Positions 12,708-22,960 of a stretch of 64,000 nucleotides of DNA are shown one piece after another. How positions within the stretch are numbered: position 1 is the stretch's first letter; every line of letters begins with the position of its first letter. The stretch lies in NCBI GenBank assembly GCA_030847615.1, contig JAUMIR010000003.1, positions 62,915,001 to 62,979,000 on the forward strand. Reading direction: 5' to 3'. Under the pieces are notes generated by a model that searched no databases, had not been told where the DNA came from, and saw nothing but the letters and a program-made list of their open reading frames with translations. This DNA is from Gambelia wislizenii. Its lineage: Eukaryota > Chordata > Lepidosauria > Squamata > Crotaphytidae. The translations under genes and the position numbers were made by a program.

Positions 12708-13138
12708 GTGAGACTTTATTTTCACAGAAGCATGGAAAAACATGTGACATCTAATGAATAATGTTTGGGACAATTGAAAAGACATGAAATAAACCTGTTA
12801 CATCTTAAGGCTCTCTATGGCTGGTATGACTCTACTTTGTGAAGCCAGTGTGCACTTGGAGCTTCTTTTGGTGTTTTTATCTTGTCCCCTTCTCCTTTGT
12901 CCAACTTGAAAACAAAGTTGGTATATGTATGAATTCTGTGACCAAAACAGCCCTCTACACATATTGAAAAGCATTTGTGTGAGAGAAGAGGTTGCTAGCC
13001 TTTCCAGCTGCAGACTTTGGGGCCCTTTTGACACCCCCGCCCTTCAGAAACTGCTCTGAGGAAAGAATGCAAGCAGAGAAGCTATTGCACTTGTAGCTTT
13101 TGGCTCTCAGTCCATATTACCCTGTACTTTTTTCTCAG

Positions 13139-13240
13139 ATTCTGGATGAAATTGAAGAGCACAGCATCAAGATTTATCACTTGCCTGATGCTGAATCAGA
13201 TGAAGATGAGGACTTTAAAGAACAGACCAGGCTTTTGAAG
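13139..13240 (+). CDS. SEPTIN2: SEPTIN2 exon: acidic linker with CK2-type serine
   Basis: This phase-0 exon of 34 codons lies between TTTCTCAG and GTAAGGGG. It encodes [20 protein letters not shown], then [14 protein letters not shown]. The serine in AESDEDED corresponds to Ser218 of human SEPT2, a reported casein kinase 2 site, and the acidic stretch after it is fully kept. Human has NIK where this has SIK. Confidence 0.95.
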
Positions 13241-13488
13241 GTAAGGGGTGTTAATGAAGTAAAAAAACAGTGATGGTGTTCATTGCACATATCAGCTGCT
13301 TTATGCTATCCTCTTATTAAACTGTTCCCGGTTGTCTTCAGAGTGTAAATAAAACATCTTGAACTGTAATATTTTCTCTACCACAGGCCTAAATTCAGCT
13401 TCATACTAATGTTCATCTGGTAGCACATTTCTTCCCTTCTCTTGCAGCTGTATGCACTACCCAAAATTTTGCTTTGGAGCTGTTAGCA

Positions 13489-14285
13489 TGCCCTACTACC
13501 CCCTCCCTATAATATCTCATAATTAGCAACATTGGACACTTTGAAGGGGTCAAGTAGGCCGGGGTGATCCAAAGTGAGGTCAGATGGATATAGCAAGGAC
13601 CTAGGAAGGTGTCTTAGAAATATTTTAGCAAGCACACCCAAGCTAGGATTAAGCAGCAGCCCTTAGTAAACAAAACTATTAAGGAGGTATGTGCTAATTC
13701 CTTCTTGGGCCCCTTGACTGTGAGTCATGCCTCCTAAACAATCAGGTGACCTACACAACTCAAATTTTCAGGAAATTGGAAGACCCTCCTGTCCTACAAT
13801 GCAAGGTTGTTATAAACCTATCAATGCCTATCTCCTAGCCATCTAAGACAATCAGTGGAGTTTTGTTCTCCTTTATTCCTCCCATGAGAGAGTCATTTAG
13901 CCATTATAGTAGCCAAAACACACCTTCAAGGCACATAATGGGTTATAAATATCCCTGCCTGAACAATAACAAAGTGTGCCGCTCTCTCTGTCGGCGTGCC
14001 CCCAGATCGGAACTTCCAGTGCCACCCTCAGACTTCTGTCTGATTACATCACTACTCTTCAAGACTGGTAAGTATCACCCTATTTCCTGAATCTATTCCT
14101 CTGCCCAACCTTTCTGCCTTAACTCTTCGATAGCTTTGTGCGTTTCTTGTGACTTTGTGTTGCATCAGTGGATGCTTTTTGTGTTATTTCCAATAAAAAC
14201 ATTTTTATTTCACTTTAACATGGAATTCTCTGCAATTAGTACTGGTATACATAGGTGAAAAGTTCCTGAAGTTACCCGCCTCTCA
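13489..14285 (+). mobile_element. Probable solo LTR in a SEPTIN2 intron
   Basis: The segment begins TGCCCTAC and ends CCTCTCA (TG...CA). It is flanked by near-identical 5-mers, TAGCA at 13484-13488 and CAGCA at 14286-14290. It has a TATA-like box (TATAAAT, 13944-13950) and a polyadenylation signal (AATAAA, 14192-14197) about 250 bp apart, as in an LTR with U3-R-U5 order. There is no internal retroviral coding sequence. It lies in sense orientation, so both signals could act on SEPTIN2 transcripts. The boundaries are inferred. Confidence 0.5.
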
Positions 14286-14670
14286 CAGCATTCTGTTTGA
14301 GCTAATAATAATTCCCCCAAATATCAATGTAGTTTTGGTATCATGAGTAGGGCTCTAAATCACCCCCACCTCTTTGGGTAGCAGAGCATTTCCCAATTCT
14401 CTGGAGCAGTTTTTCAATACATGAGAGAAATTCTTCTTGATGTTTGTGCCTAGGTTGCAGAACTCTTTTCCAGGGGAGACCAGTCCTTGTTCTTCCACCA
14501 AATACATTTCTTCAGGCAGACTTTTGGTAACTTACTAGCTGCTAACAAAGGGACTTCTAATGGGGAGTGCTATACTTTCTCCTTTTTCCCTGATGTGCAC
14601 CTTTTTTTAATTTACTCATAAGAATTTTTTACTCATGAGACTCATGAGTTCCAGTGTTGGGAGAAAGGCA

Positions 14671-14672
<2 letters not shown>

Positions 14673-14713
<41 letters not shown>
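14673..14713. repeat. (AT)n microsatellite
   Basis: About 20 uninterrupted AT units lie 83 bp upstream of the exon at 14796. The length is likely to vary between individuals. Confidence 0.97.
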
Positions 14714-14716
<3 letters not shown>

Positions 14717-14795
14717 GCACAATAAATAAAAGCTTGGGAGGGTGCTGCAGAAGAAGTCTGTAAAATCTAACTTCCTTTATTGATTTCAATTTCAG

Positions 14796-14941
14796 ACCAG
14801 CATTCCGTTTTGTGTAGTGGGATCCAATCAGCTGATTGAAGCCAAAGGTAAAAAGGTTAGAGGCCGTCTCTATCCTTGGGGAGTTGTTGAAGTGGAAAAC
14901 CCCGAACATAATGACTTCTTGAAACTAAGAACCATGCTAAT
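14796..14941 (+). CDS. SEPTIN2: SEPTIN2 exon: septin unique element
   Basis: The acceptor is TTTCAATTTCAG and the donor GTAAGCAT. The exon encodes [20 protein letters not shown], then [20 protein letters not shown] and [14 protein letters not shown] and RxYPWGxVEVEN are hallmarks of the septin unique element, which shapes the G interface between septin subunits. The exon ends after two bases of a codon, completed by the next exon. Confidence 0.95.
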
Positions 14942-15424
14942 GTAAGCATATTGCCTTTACCTGAATATTTAATCCAATGTTAATTCATCCCATGTTGTGT
15001 CTCCCACTGAAATGGGATAATAGTCTTTTTTGTTGAATATTCATGGATGAAGAGTATCATTCCCTGATAGTTCATGTGATTGAACCTAGCACAAAACTAT
15101 TCAGAATCATTAAGTATTACATCACTTGTCAGTCCTAGAAAGAAGTTACCAGAAATTTTGAAGGCACATTTGACTTGATGCAGGGGTAAAATTAGTTACC
15201 TCAACCTGATACTGAACTGTAAAAGCTGAAATTCCCTGCACAATTAGATCAAACTGTATTGAAGGAAAAATGCTGTTGTTGTTTTTTTAGCATATTGAAT
15301 TTTATTGGTTTAGTCTGATTTTTCCTGTTGTGCTTCCCCCACCTTTGTCCTGCATAGCCTTGTGTTAGGAGGGAAAATGACATTAATGAACTAATAATGA
15401 ATGTGGTATGGTTGTTCTTATTAG

Positions 15425-15508
15425 CACCCACATGCAGGATCTCCAGGAAGTAACTCAGGACCTTCACTATGAAAACTTCCGTTCTGAAAGACTTAAAAAG
15501 GGTGGCAG
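15425..15508 (+). CDS. SEPTIN2: SEPTIN2 exon: end of G domain
   Basis: The acceptor is TTCTTATTAG and the donor GTGGGTAC. The exon encodes [20 protein letters not shown], then ERLKKGG, the last helix of the septin G domain. YENFR is conserved across the family. The stretch differs from human mainly by Lys for Arg before GGR. Confidence 0.95.
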
Positions 15509-16080
15509 GTGGGTACCTCCTTAACTGAATCAAAGTTCCTTTACTTATTACTTTCCCTCAGCGTATTTTCATCTCCAGCGCATTGCATGCATATAGTGTT
15601 GAATACTGAGCAAACAAAAAAATACCTGAGTTCAACTTGTTTACCAGATTTTTCTGACACTTTGTTTAAAAGCAAAATACCAATATTCAGTCTCTAGTCT
15701 GCTCTACCTTTAAGGATCAGAGTGAATTAACTTTTAAAATAATGCATTCAAATAATCATGGAAGAAAATTATAATCAGGAAAGACCACAAGAAGAAGGTA
15801 TGATTAATATAAAGCCACATTAAGTGGTCAGCCCTCATCCATTCGATCAGAACTTTAGTTTCTAAAATGTATTTCCAGTGTCCTTTTAAAATGTTTTTTA
15901 TTTAAAAAATTTTAAATTAAAATAGAACTGTTTTTATTTTAAAAATAGAGGCTGATGATAGTGAAATGCTCTTATTGACTGTGTATTGTAAGCAGATACT
16001 CTTCTTTCAAAAAGACCTGAAAGAGTATTTCCATGCCTATAATAATTATGCCTCCTCTTCCCCCCCTCTCCCCAATATAG

Positions 16081-16138
16081 GAAGGTAGAAGATGAGGAAG
16101 TTAATAAAGACCAAATCTTATTGGAAAAGGAAGCTGAA
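16081..16138 (+). CDS. SEPTIN2: SEPTIN2 exon: start of C-terminal coiled coil
   Basis: This 58-nt exon lies between CCCAATATAG and GTAAGGAT. It encodes KVEDEEVNKDQILLEKEAE, leading into the C-terminal coiled coil that pairs septin subunits along the filament. The acceptor has a long C/T tract. The following intron (16139-19470) holds a broken DIRS element. Confidence 0.93.
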
Positions 16139-16367
16139 GTAAGGATTTTACCTCTACTTAAAATATGTTTAATACATCACAACAGATGCTTTTCTTTGTT
16201 TCCTCTCAAGAGCACAAGGAAACAAAAACCATTTCATGGTGCCATAACCTGCAAGCCACATCATATCCATACACAGTGTGTATCCATTCTCAGCATATAG
16301 ACACAGAAGATGTGTATTTTGGGTTTGTTGCAAGGATATGATTGCCCATCAGAGTAGTTTGCTAGTA

Positions 16368-16455
16368 CAGCAGGCCCACCATATCCATGGGCTAGCCATC
16401 CCTGGATTGGAGTGGCTGCAGATTGCCACACCCCATATTATTCAATGGCAGTGCA
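16368..16455. mobile_element. Truncated pogo/Tigger-like MITE end
   Basis: It starts CAGCAGGCCCACCATATCCA after a TA, like the left end of the MITEs at 8260 and 33726. Only the left end remains before the DIRS element begins. Confidence 0.5.
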
Positions 16456-18735
16456 TGCATGTGGGTGCAGCCATGATCTTCTTTGTGGTCTCTGTCAATC
16501 CACAGTTGGGTAATTCTTGCGCAGAGCACTCGGAACCTTCTAGAATCGCTAGACAGATTTTTGGCGGTAGCCCCGCCCACCCCAACGGTTGCCCTGAGGC
16601 ATTGCTGCCTATTCCCCTCAGTTCCTTTCGTCCGCCACACGAAGCAGCATGTTAGGAACACGGCTCCTTTCTAGGATCACTTTCTCTTTCCCTTTTGGAC
16701 TTTATCTTTGGTTTTTTGACTGGGACTGGCTAATTTGGATGACTTCTTCTGGATTTTGGTCTTGGTTGGTGATTTCGGACTTTTAATCTTACTTGTGCTT
16801 TGACCCTCGGACTGCTCAACTATTCTTCGTATCGCTCCTCACTCGGCTTGATTGGTGTTTAACGATTTGGACTCTTCCTTATTCTGAAGAGGTGCTGTAA
16901 AATGGCCTCTAAACTGGCTGCATTTAAACAATGTGTGATCTGCCAGGCTAAATTGCCGAGTTCTGATGGGCACACTAAATGTTTGAATTGTTTGGGAGAG
17001 TCCCATAATGTGGAAAGCTGCACCCACTGCAGAGCCTTTACACCTCATGCCCGAAAACAACGAATGTCTCTACTTCGGTCGTATCTATATGAGAGAGCTT
17101 TAGTGCCGTACTCTGTACCTTCAACATGGGCCTCAGCAGCTTCTCTGTCTACAGTCACTACAGTCACTCCGATTAAGCAGACTTCTGCTAGAAAACGGGG
17201 AAGGTCGAGCTTGAGAAGCCCTGCTAAATGGCATAGAGCCGAATCCATCAGTCCATCCTGACGGCACCATATGGTGACAGCTTTGGATACCGAGGTGCTA
17301 GTACCTACTTCAAAAAGAGGCATGGTAGTGACTGAAACTGATGACCACAGGTCGGGATCGACGGATCGAGCCCGAGACACTTCGGTGTCGACTGCTTGGG
17401 ATCGTGACCGTGATGCTTCTAAGTCAGTAGCTAAGCTGCGAGTGTATGGGCTGTCTGATTCTGATCGAGAATGATCTGCATCAAAGCAGTCTGGTTCAAG
17501 CCAGGATAGAGACTCATCCACTTCATCAAGAACAGATAAGCAGAAAAAGAAAAAGGCTAAACACACTTTTCCTTGACGTACGACATCGAAGGAAGTGTCA
17601 CCACCAAAGGCCTCTGCTCCGGTTCGAACAAAGTCGCTTGATAAAGGGAGTCCTGTCCATGAACTGACACCAACCCCATCAGTGGAGTTGGTTAATGTAG
17701 AAACCATGCAGTTGTCTGAGGGCGAAATACTGCCTTCGCCTCAAAAGAAGATGAGCTCTCCTTCTCTTATTGTATCGAGGACGGAATTACTGACAGGAGG
17801 TACGGCACAGGAGAAAGTAGTGGAGCAATCTATTACGGAGCACCACACTCGGAGGTCAACTTCCCCGGCAACTGTTCGTCCTCCACCAACTCCATCTTTC
17901 CATGGACTGGATACCATATGTACTTATGGGGCTTTTGATGTGGCAAGTTCTTCCTTTAAGGAATTCCAGGTGTCACCGTACAGAGTCCGCACTACAACTT
18001 TTGACAGAGGAAGATCCTCCTTCCAGGAAGAGGAGAGACGTCAATGCTACCATTCTCCTCCTGAAATTTCATATCACATGCCAGACCCACTGTCCTCTCA
18101 TTTTCCTGATCCTCCATTATGGAACCTTACTACAAAGGATGCTGGCATCAGGTAACACCTCAGAGGAAATAGGAGCACTGCGAGATGAATTACGTCCCCC
18201 TTCGAGGCCGTTACCTCCATTACCTGAGGATGTTCCTCCTCCTCTGCCTCACTGTACAACTTCAGTCCCGTTCACGGTCCTCTTCTTCATCTTCCTCAGA
18301 TCGGTCTTCATCGCCATACATTCCAATGGTACCGTCTCCTCCATCTGGGTTGATAGATGACGACTCTTCATCTCTGACAGACGATATCAAGGCTTTCTCG
18401 GAACAGATGGTGAGAATGGCCCATGCTCTTGATTTGAGAGTAGAGGAGAAACAATCGGACCCTGTGGACCCGATGTGTCATCATATAAAGGCCAAAGCAC
18501 CACCTGTGGCGAATATACCCATCTTACCTTCTTTACTGAAGTTCACACAGGGTTCGTGGGAGAACCATTTGATGCTGCCACCTACATCGAAACAGATAGA
18601 TAGACTGTACCGAGTGGCTGGCAATGACATTAATTGCCCCCTTCTCATCTGGTATAGGAGCAAGATTAACTTGCACGACATCACATCTAAACCTGGCAAA
18701 CAGTGGTTAATATTGACTATGGTTTGTTGAAACAA
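16456..18735 (+). mobile_element. DIRS retrotransposon A, 5' end and ORF1 only
   Basis: This is a leader of about 450 bp followed by the gag-like ORF1 of a DIRS element. It lies in sense orientation within the SEPTIN2 intron between the exons ending at 16138 and starting at 19471. The RT, RNase H and tyrosine recombinase regions are absent, so the copy is cut off near 18735. Base composition is richer in GC and CpG than the surrounding intron, as expected of a fairly recent insertion. The exact ends were not resolved. Confidence 0.75.
16902..18730 (+). pseudogene. DIRS ORF1 (gag-like), three stops and a frameshift
   Basis: It starts MASKLAAFKQCVICQAKL. A cysteine/histidine cluster follows (CVIC, then KCLNCLGESH, then CTHC), the N-terminal signature of vertebrate DIRS ORF1 proteins. 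The rest is Ser/Arg/Pro-rich. One frame runs 16902-18155 but is interrupted by TGA at 17259-17261, 17472-17474 and 17574-17576. After about 18155 the protein continues in another frame (18185-18730, with RSRSSSSSSSDRSS and an acidic block). The minus-strand open frame at 17045-17707 is only its shadow. The protein is presumed to be a structural nucleic-acid binder of the transposon, with no host role shown. Confidence 0.75.
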
Positions 18736-19470
18736 GCCAAGAATTCAGACTATAGTTTATGGTGCTGTCTTGTTTTTAGTTTTATGACAGACTGATCTGC
18801 AGGTAATGTAAAACAGAAGTGGGCATATATAAATTTCTCACAGCTACATTATGAGAGGGAAACAAAGCCTGAGTATGTCAGGCTGCCTGCGGCTAATTTT
18901 TGTAGTGCTAACCCATAGTTTAACAGTACGTTCAAATGCTCTCAATCTGTCTGGCAACTTTCATTTTGGCATATCCAAAACACTGAACAAACACTGAAAA
19001 TTATCCTGTGATTTTTTTTTAATGTTAAAAGAAATCTTAATTATTTGTTTTGATCTCTGTACAGGCAGATGTATGGGAGGTCTGCACCTGTGCAAAGCAT
19101 AAATGAGATTTTCATTATTTCTGTTGCAATAGTATTTGGACTGGCAAGCTTTAAGCAGTAGATTTAACTTAACTAAGGCAGTAGTTCTGTATCTGCTACA
19201 TTTCATTCCATTAGACTCCATGGAATTTGCTAGCATTTCAGAGCAAGTATTTTGAGATTGCATTGTACATCAGTTATAAGGGGGGAAATATAATTAGTTT
19301 GCAGTAAATTACTGTTCTGTTGTATTGATTCTGGCTAGTTTGGTTGTGGTATGTTACTATGATAGAGAACGGAGGGAAAGCAGTATGTTGTTTTGTCTGT
19401 TATAGCATACTGTGGAGAAACAATGTTTTCAGAGAAAATATTATGGTAATAGTTTGTATTTTGCTTTTAG

Positions 19471-19583
19471 CTCCGTCGCATGCAAGAGATGATTGCCAGG
19501 ATGCAGGCACAGATGCAGATGCAGCGGCAGGGTGGTGAAGGAGATAGTGCTGCGACTCATGGACATAAGGTTTAAATTATTTG
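19471..19583 (+). CDS. SEPTIN2: SEPTIN2 last coding exon, stop at 19573-19575
   Basis: The acceptor is TTTTGCTTTTAG. Coding runs to 19575: [20 protein letters not shown], then [14 protein letters not shown] and TAA. The Met/Gln-rich coiled coil is as in mammals, while the last dozen residues diverge. Eight bases after the stop lies a strong donor (TTG|GTAAGATT), so the exon very likely ends at 19583 and the 3' UTR continues in another exon. A junction this close to the stop would not be expected to trigger nonsense-mediated decay. Confidence 0.9.
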
Positions 19584-19808
19584 GTAAGATTACTTTTTAT
19601 AGAAAAGCTAGTATATATAAAATGATGTCATGTAAATAAATGCATTTTAAAATACGTTGATAAAGAAAAGGGGGAAAAACAAAAGAAGAAAAAAGCAAAG
19701 AAGTACATAGGATATGAACATGGGTTAGATATATACTTTAATATAAGCTGATCATATTTCCAAGAATACATTTTCTTGAACTTGCCGTTTATAAAATCGT
19801 ATTCATGC

Positions 19809-20876
19809 TGTTATCCAAATTGTGTGGGGTCTGTGAAGAAGCCACTCATGTCCAGATATTAATATAGGGAATTTTAATTAGTTCAATATGGCAGCGAGAG
19901 GACGGGTAACTGGTACTGATGAGCCTCTAAGCCAGGAAATAAAATAAAATGGGTTTTATTGAAAAATAGTCTTGGAAGCATTCACACCAACACTCAGGCT
20001 TTAAGCAATCACACAAGGCTATTGAAGAAAGCTTGGACATATTGGGATAAACAATAGAATTTGGGATGATGGGCTATACTATACCTGTCCGAAGAGCAGA
20101 GATTCGTGTAGCAGATACTCAGACAGAGCTCTGAGGGTCACACAGAGGACAGAGTGATGGGATGCAGGAAGCTGTGAACAGTGACTGTGTTTTGGGGCAA
20201 TATTTATATCCATTATTTGCCCTTAAGGGGTGTTATGAGTAGAATACAATGTTAGATGGAGTTTCCCATAGTTGGACAACGGAAGCTCCAGCTATGTCAG
20301 TGATTGCTAATAGCTGAGACATTACGAATGATGGGCATCAGGCAACCTTCTACTCTTGAGGAGAGGGGTGCGAAGGAAAACCAGTTTGTAGAGTAATGAG
20401 TTTTCCGGTCACTTGATTGAATTAGTGAATGACTCACTTCCAGGTGCGTCCAGGAGAATTAACACATTTCCACCCTAACTCACTGTCCAAGGCAGGGGTC
20501 CACATAATTATTACTTGGGCGTGTCTTGGCACCTGAGGCAGAAAAGTCCACCACTACCTTTATCCACTGCTGGAAGTATAAATGCTAACAAATCAAACAC
20601 TAACCATTTGCTGCCTTTTCTTGACATTCAGAATCTGCTGCCCGAGGTGGCCAACTCACTGTCAAATAGTAGGGTCAGCCCTGGTGATTCACATGTCTTT
20701 TGGGAATTTTGGAAAGACCTCTTCTTTAGGTTTTGAGCAAGCCTTCGCTCAGTCCCTATTTCTGGGGAAGTCTGGGTTTACGGCTAACCTCGTGAAGCAT
20801 CAGTAATTAAGCCAGTTTATGAAATATAGCCAATTGATGAATTATTAGAAGTGGGGGAGTCTCAGGGCAGGTAACA
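19809..20876 (-). mobile_element. Solo LTR (1,068 bp), antisense, in the 3'-UTR intron
   Basis: The ends are TGTTA...TAACA, flanked by the 4-bp direct repeat ATGC (19805-19808 and 20877-20880). On the minus strand it has a TATA-like box near 20202-20210 and AATAAA (complement of 19955-19960), in the right order for an LTR. A second copy lies at 38813-39873. They share the CACTCAGGCTT segment and both ends. No coding interior is present. A 4-bp duplication would fit an endogenous-retrovirus-type integrase. Confidence 0.75.
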
Positions 20877-21150
20877 ATGCATAGATAAATCAGTATCATT
20901 TTCTAACCATGGAACAATAGAAAGTTTGTTTCCAACCTAGGTAGGAGTTTAAGCTTTTTGCAACAGTAAAAGCATACAGACCCTCAGATTCTATGTTTCC
21001 CAAATACAATTTTTAATAGAAAAATCTGAATCTAGCTCAGAAATTCTTATGGGAAGCTAAATTCTTTTAAAATAATAAAAATAACCTACAAGTTTCTTTT
21101 GTTAGATGCTTTTCCAGAATCAAGTGAAATAACTGCAGGAGTGTGAAGTG

Positions 21151-21325
21151 AAAGGCTTTCATGGCCGGCATCCATGGGTTTTCCATGGTTTTTTTCCATG
21201 CTATGAGACCATGTTCTGGAAAAATTTATTCCTGAAGATGCCAGCCACAGATGCAGGCAAAACATCAGGAATAAACTCTTTTAGAATATGGCCTCATAGC
21301 CCGGGAAAAAAAACCCATGAAAAAC
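21151..21325. repeat. Palindromic interspersed repeat
   Basis: Arms at about 21201-21237 and 21263-21299 are imperfect reverse complements (CTATGAGACCATGTTCT against AGAATATGGCCTCATAG, then TTTATTCCTGA against TCAGGAATAAA). The loop carries a segment around GATGCCAGCCACAGATGC, which I associate with a very common reptile repeat. The family name is not known to me with certainty. Confidence 0.6.
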
Positions 21326-21490
21326 TGCAGGAGTATCAGTCTTCTTGTAGCATGTAAAGCAGCCTTTCTTAACCTTGAAATAATTTTCAGATCTCAAGGA
21401 ACCCCTGCACAAAAATTATTATATTTATAGCTCAAAAATGATTATTTTTTAATTCATGGTCTCTCACGGGATGCCTAGTGACTTTGAGGT

Positions 21491-21600
21491 CATAGAATCA
21501 TAGAGCTGGAAGAGACCACAAGGGCCATCTAGTCCAACCCCTTGCTTTACAGGTCTCATGCAGAGGTCATTCGCATTGCCTCTTACAGCTTCAAGGACAT
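21491..21600 (-). mobile_element. CR1 3'-end fragment
   Basis: It begins with the reverse complement of the CR1 terminal octamers (ATAGAATCATAGAG) and continues GGAAGAGACCACAAGGGCC, as in the copies at 50.1 and 54.1 kb. It lies inside the hAT remnant. Confidence 0.75.
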
Positions 21601-21635
21601 GTTGAATGATCAGCTTCTCTGTGTTTTTAGCTATA

Positions 21636-21849
21636 TAGTTGTCCCTTCATATTCACTGGGGTTTGGTTCCAGGACTCCCCGTGGATACCCAAATCCATGA
21701 ATACTCAAGTCCCATTATATGCAATGGCATAGCAAAATGGTGTCCCTTATATAAGACGGCAAAATCAAGGTTTGCTTTTTGGATTATTATTTTTTAAAGA
21801 ATATTTTCAAGCCGTGGATACCAAATCCGTGGATACAGAGGGACAACTG
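21636..21849. mobile_element. pogo/Tigger-like MITE inside the hAT remnant
   Basis: It starts TAGTTGTCCCTTCATATTCA and ends GGATACAGAGGGACAACTG, and is flanked by TA on both sides (21634-21635 and 21850-21851). The body is closely related to the copy at 33726-33954; both share the segments CTCAAGTCCCATTATATGCA and AATGGTGTCCCTTATAT. Confidence 0.8.
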
Positions 21850-22689
21850 TACTCTAATTTGTCTTTTTAGCAATGCAAAATAGCCTACACGATTTGGCTC
21901 AGATGTGGCATTTGGAAGCCATGTCAGAAATGAGGACAATTCTTCCCTGCAAGCTCCAAATCAGGCATCCTCTAGGTGAAAGAATAGCCAAGACCCTACA
22001 TTGCTTCAGCATCACATAAATATGTGCCAGCAGAGTTATGATATGCATCCCCTATACTGTATGTAGTCCAGTGTATGTGGATGGTCACTGCACATGGCTG
22101 ACAACCCCTTTGTGCAATTACAAGGCACAAAGTATAAAGGCAAAGCATAGAAGCAATGTACATTCACACACTACCATGTGAACATTAATGTGCTAATGCA
22201 TGGGCAACAGTCTCACATGCACAACTCCACTTATACTGCCACCAGCTGTGAATTGTCCAAACCAAGAAATATGTGCAGTGCAACCTATACCCATGTATAT
22301 ATCGTTATCAGGATGCCTGCCACTCAAAGTACCAAATAGCACCAGGAAACGTGAGTGCTAGCTAAGGCTGTGGTGAACCCTTTGCCAGTTTGCAGGATCA
22401 TATTTAAAAATTACTGAAAGAGGGAAGGAGCCATTGGCAACCTATAAACATGATTTAAAGTTTTTTTGGAGGGATCTAAGCCTGGGAATGCTATAAGAAC
22501 ATACAGTTCTAGTGCTGTACTACTCTAAACCCAAATGTCTCTCGGTGCAAAGCTCTATTCTCTGAGACAATTCCACTTTGTAAAAAGTCATTTTCAAAGA
22601 TAAGGCACGTAAGAAGCAACCTTATTCACTTCTCAAGGAATCCTAGAGTTCCAGGGAACCCTGATTGAGAATCCGTGATATAAAGCAAT

Positions 22690-22960
22690 CAAATTCGTAA
22701 CTAATGTTAAATTCAGGTTATGATGAATAAAAGCCAACTGGACCAGATGAATCAATGTTGTTGCTACATTTGGAAGGCTGTTAATCAATACTGCAACTAA
22801 TATTTTGACATCAACATTTAATAAGGAGATCAGTCTATAATTTGAGTATACCTAATATGTTTTTGCCTGGTTAAGGAATGACATTAAAAAGATCATTAAA
22901 AAGGTGTAGGATAGCAGCTTGCCTGTTGTTACAAACAGATATTTGTCATAGATACAGTAA
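22690..22960 (-). mobile_element. L1-type LINE ORF2 scrap
   Basis: The reverse complement of about 22870-22740 reads NYRLISLLNVDVKILVAVL, the L1 RT segment usually beginning NYRPISLLN. The surrounding frame is broken. The outer limits are approximate, and the open frame at 23072-23350 (minus) may belong to the same old copy. Confidence 0.55.

Larger units (their letters stand above)
21360..22677 (-). mobile_element. hAT-type DNA transposon remnant, 1.3 kb
   Basis: The left end CAGCCTTTCTTAACCTTGAA and the right end GGGAACCCTGATTGAGAATC correspond, in reverse, to the ends of the 188-bp element at 39387-39574. It is flanked by 8-bp direct repeats differing at one base, ATGTAAAG (21352-21359) and ATATAAAG (22678-22685), which is typical of hAT elements. 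The interior has no open transposase frame and includes a CR1 fragment and a pogo-like MITE. Confidence 0.7.

Noticed and set aside
12483..12761. Single open frame over the G4 region as a septin retrocopy
   Set aside because: It only reads through the splice sites of a real exon. Introns are present on both sides, so it is not a retrocopy.
17045..17707. 220-codon minus-strand open frame
   Set aside because: It is the antisense shadow of DIRS ORF1, where few stops arise by composition.
18185..18730. Ser/Arg-rich open frame as a splicing-factor-like protein
   Set aside because: It continues the DIRS ORF1 protein after a frameshift. The RS-type run is normal for that protein.
18706..18930. Possible MITE after DIRS A with ACTATGGTTT and CCATAGTTTAAC ends
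   Set aside because: Inverted similarity is short and imperfect, and no target duplication was seen.
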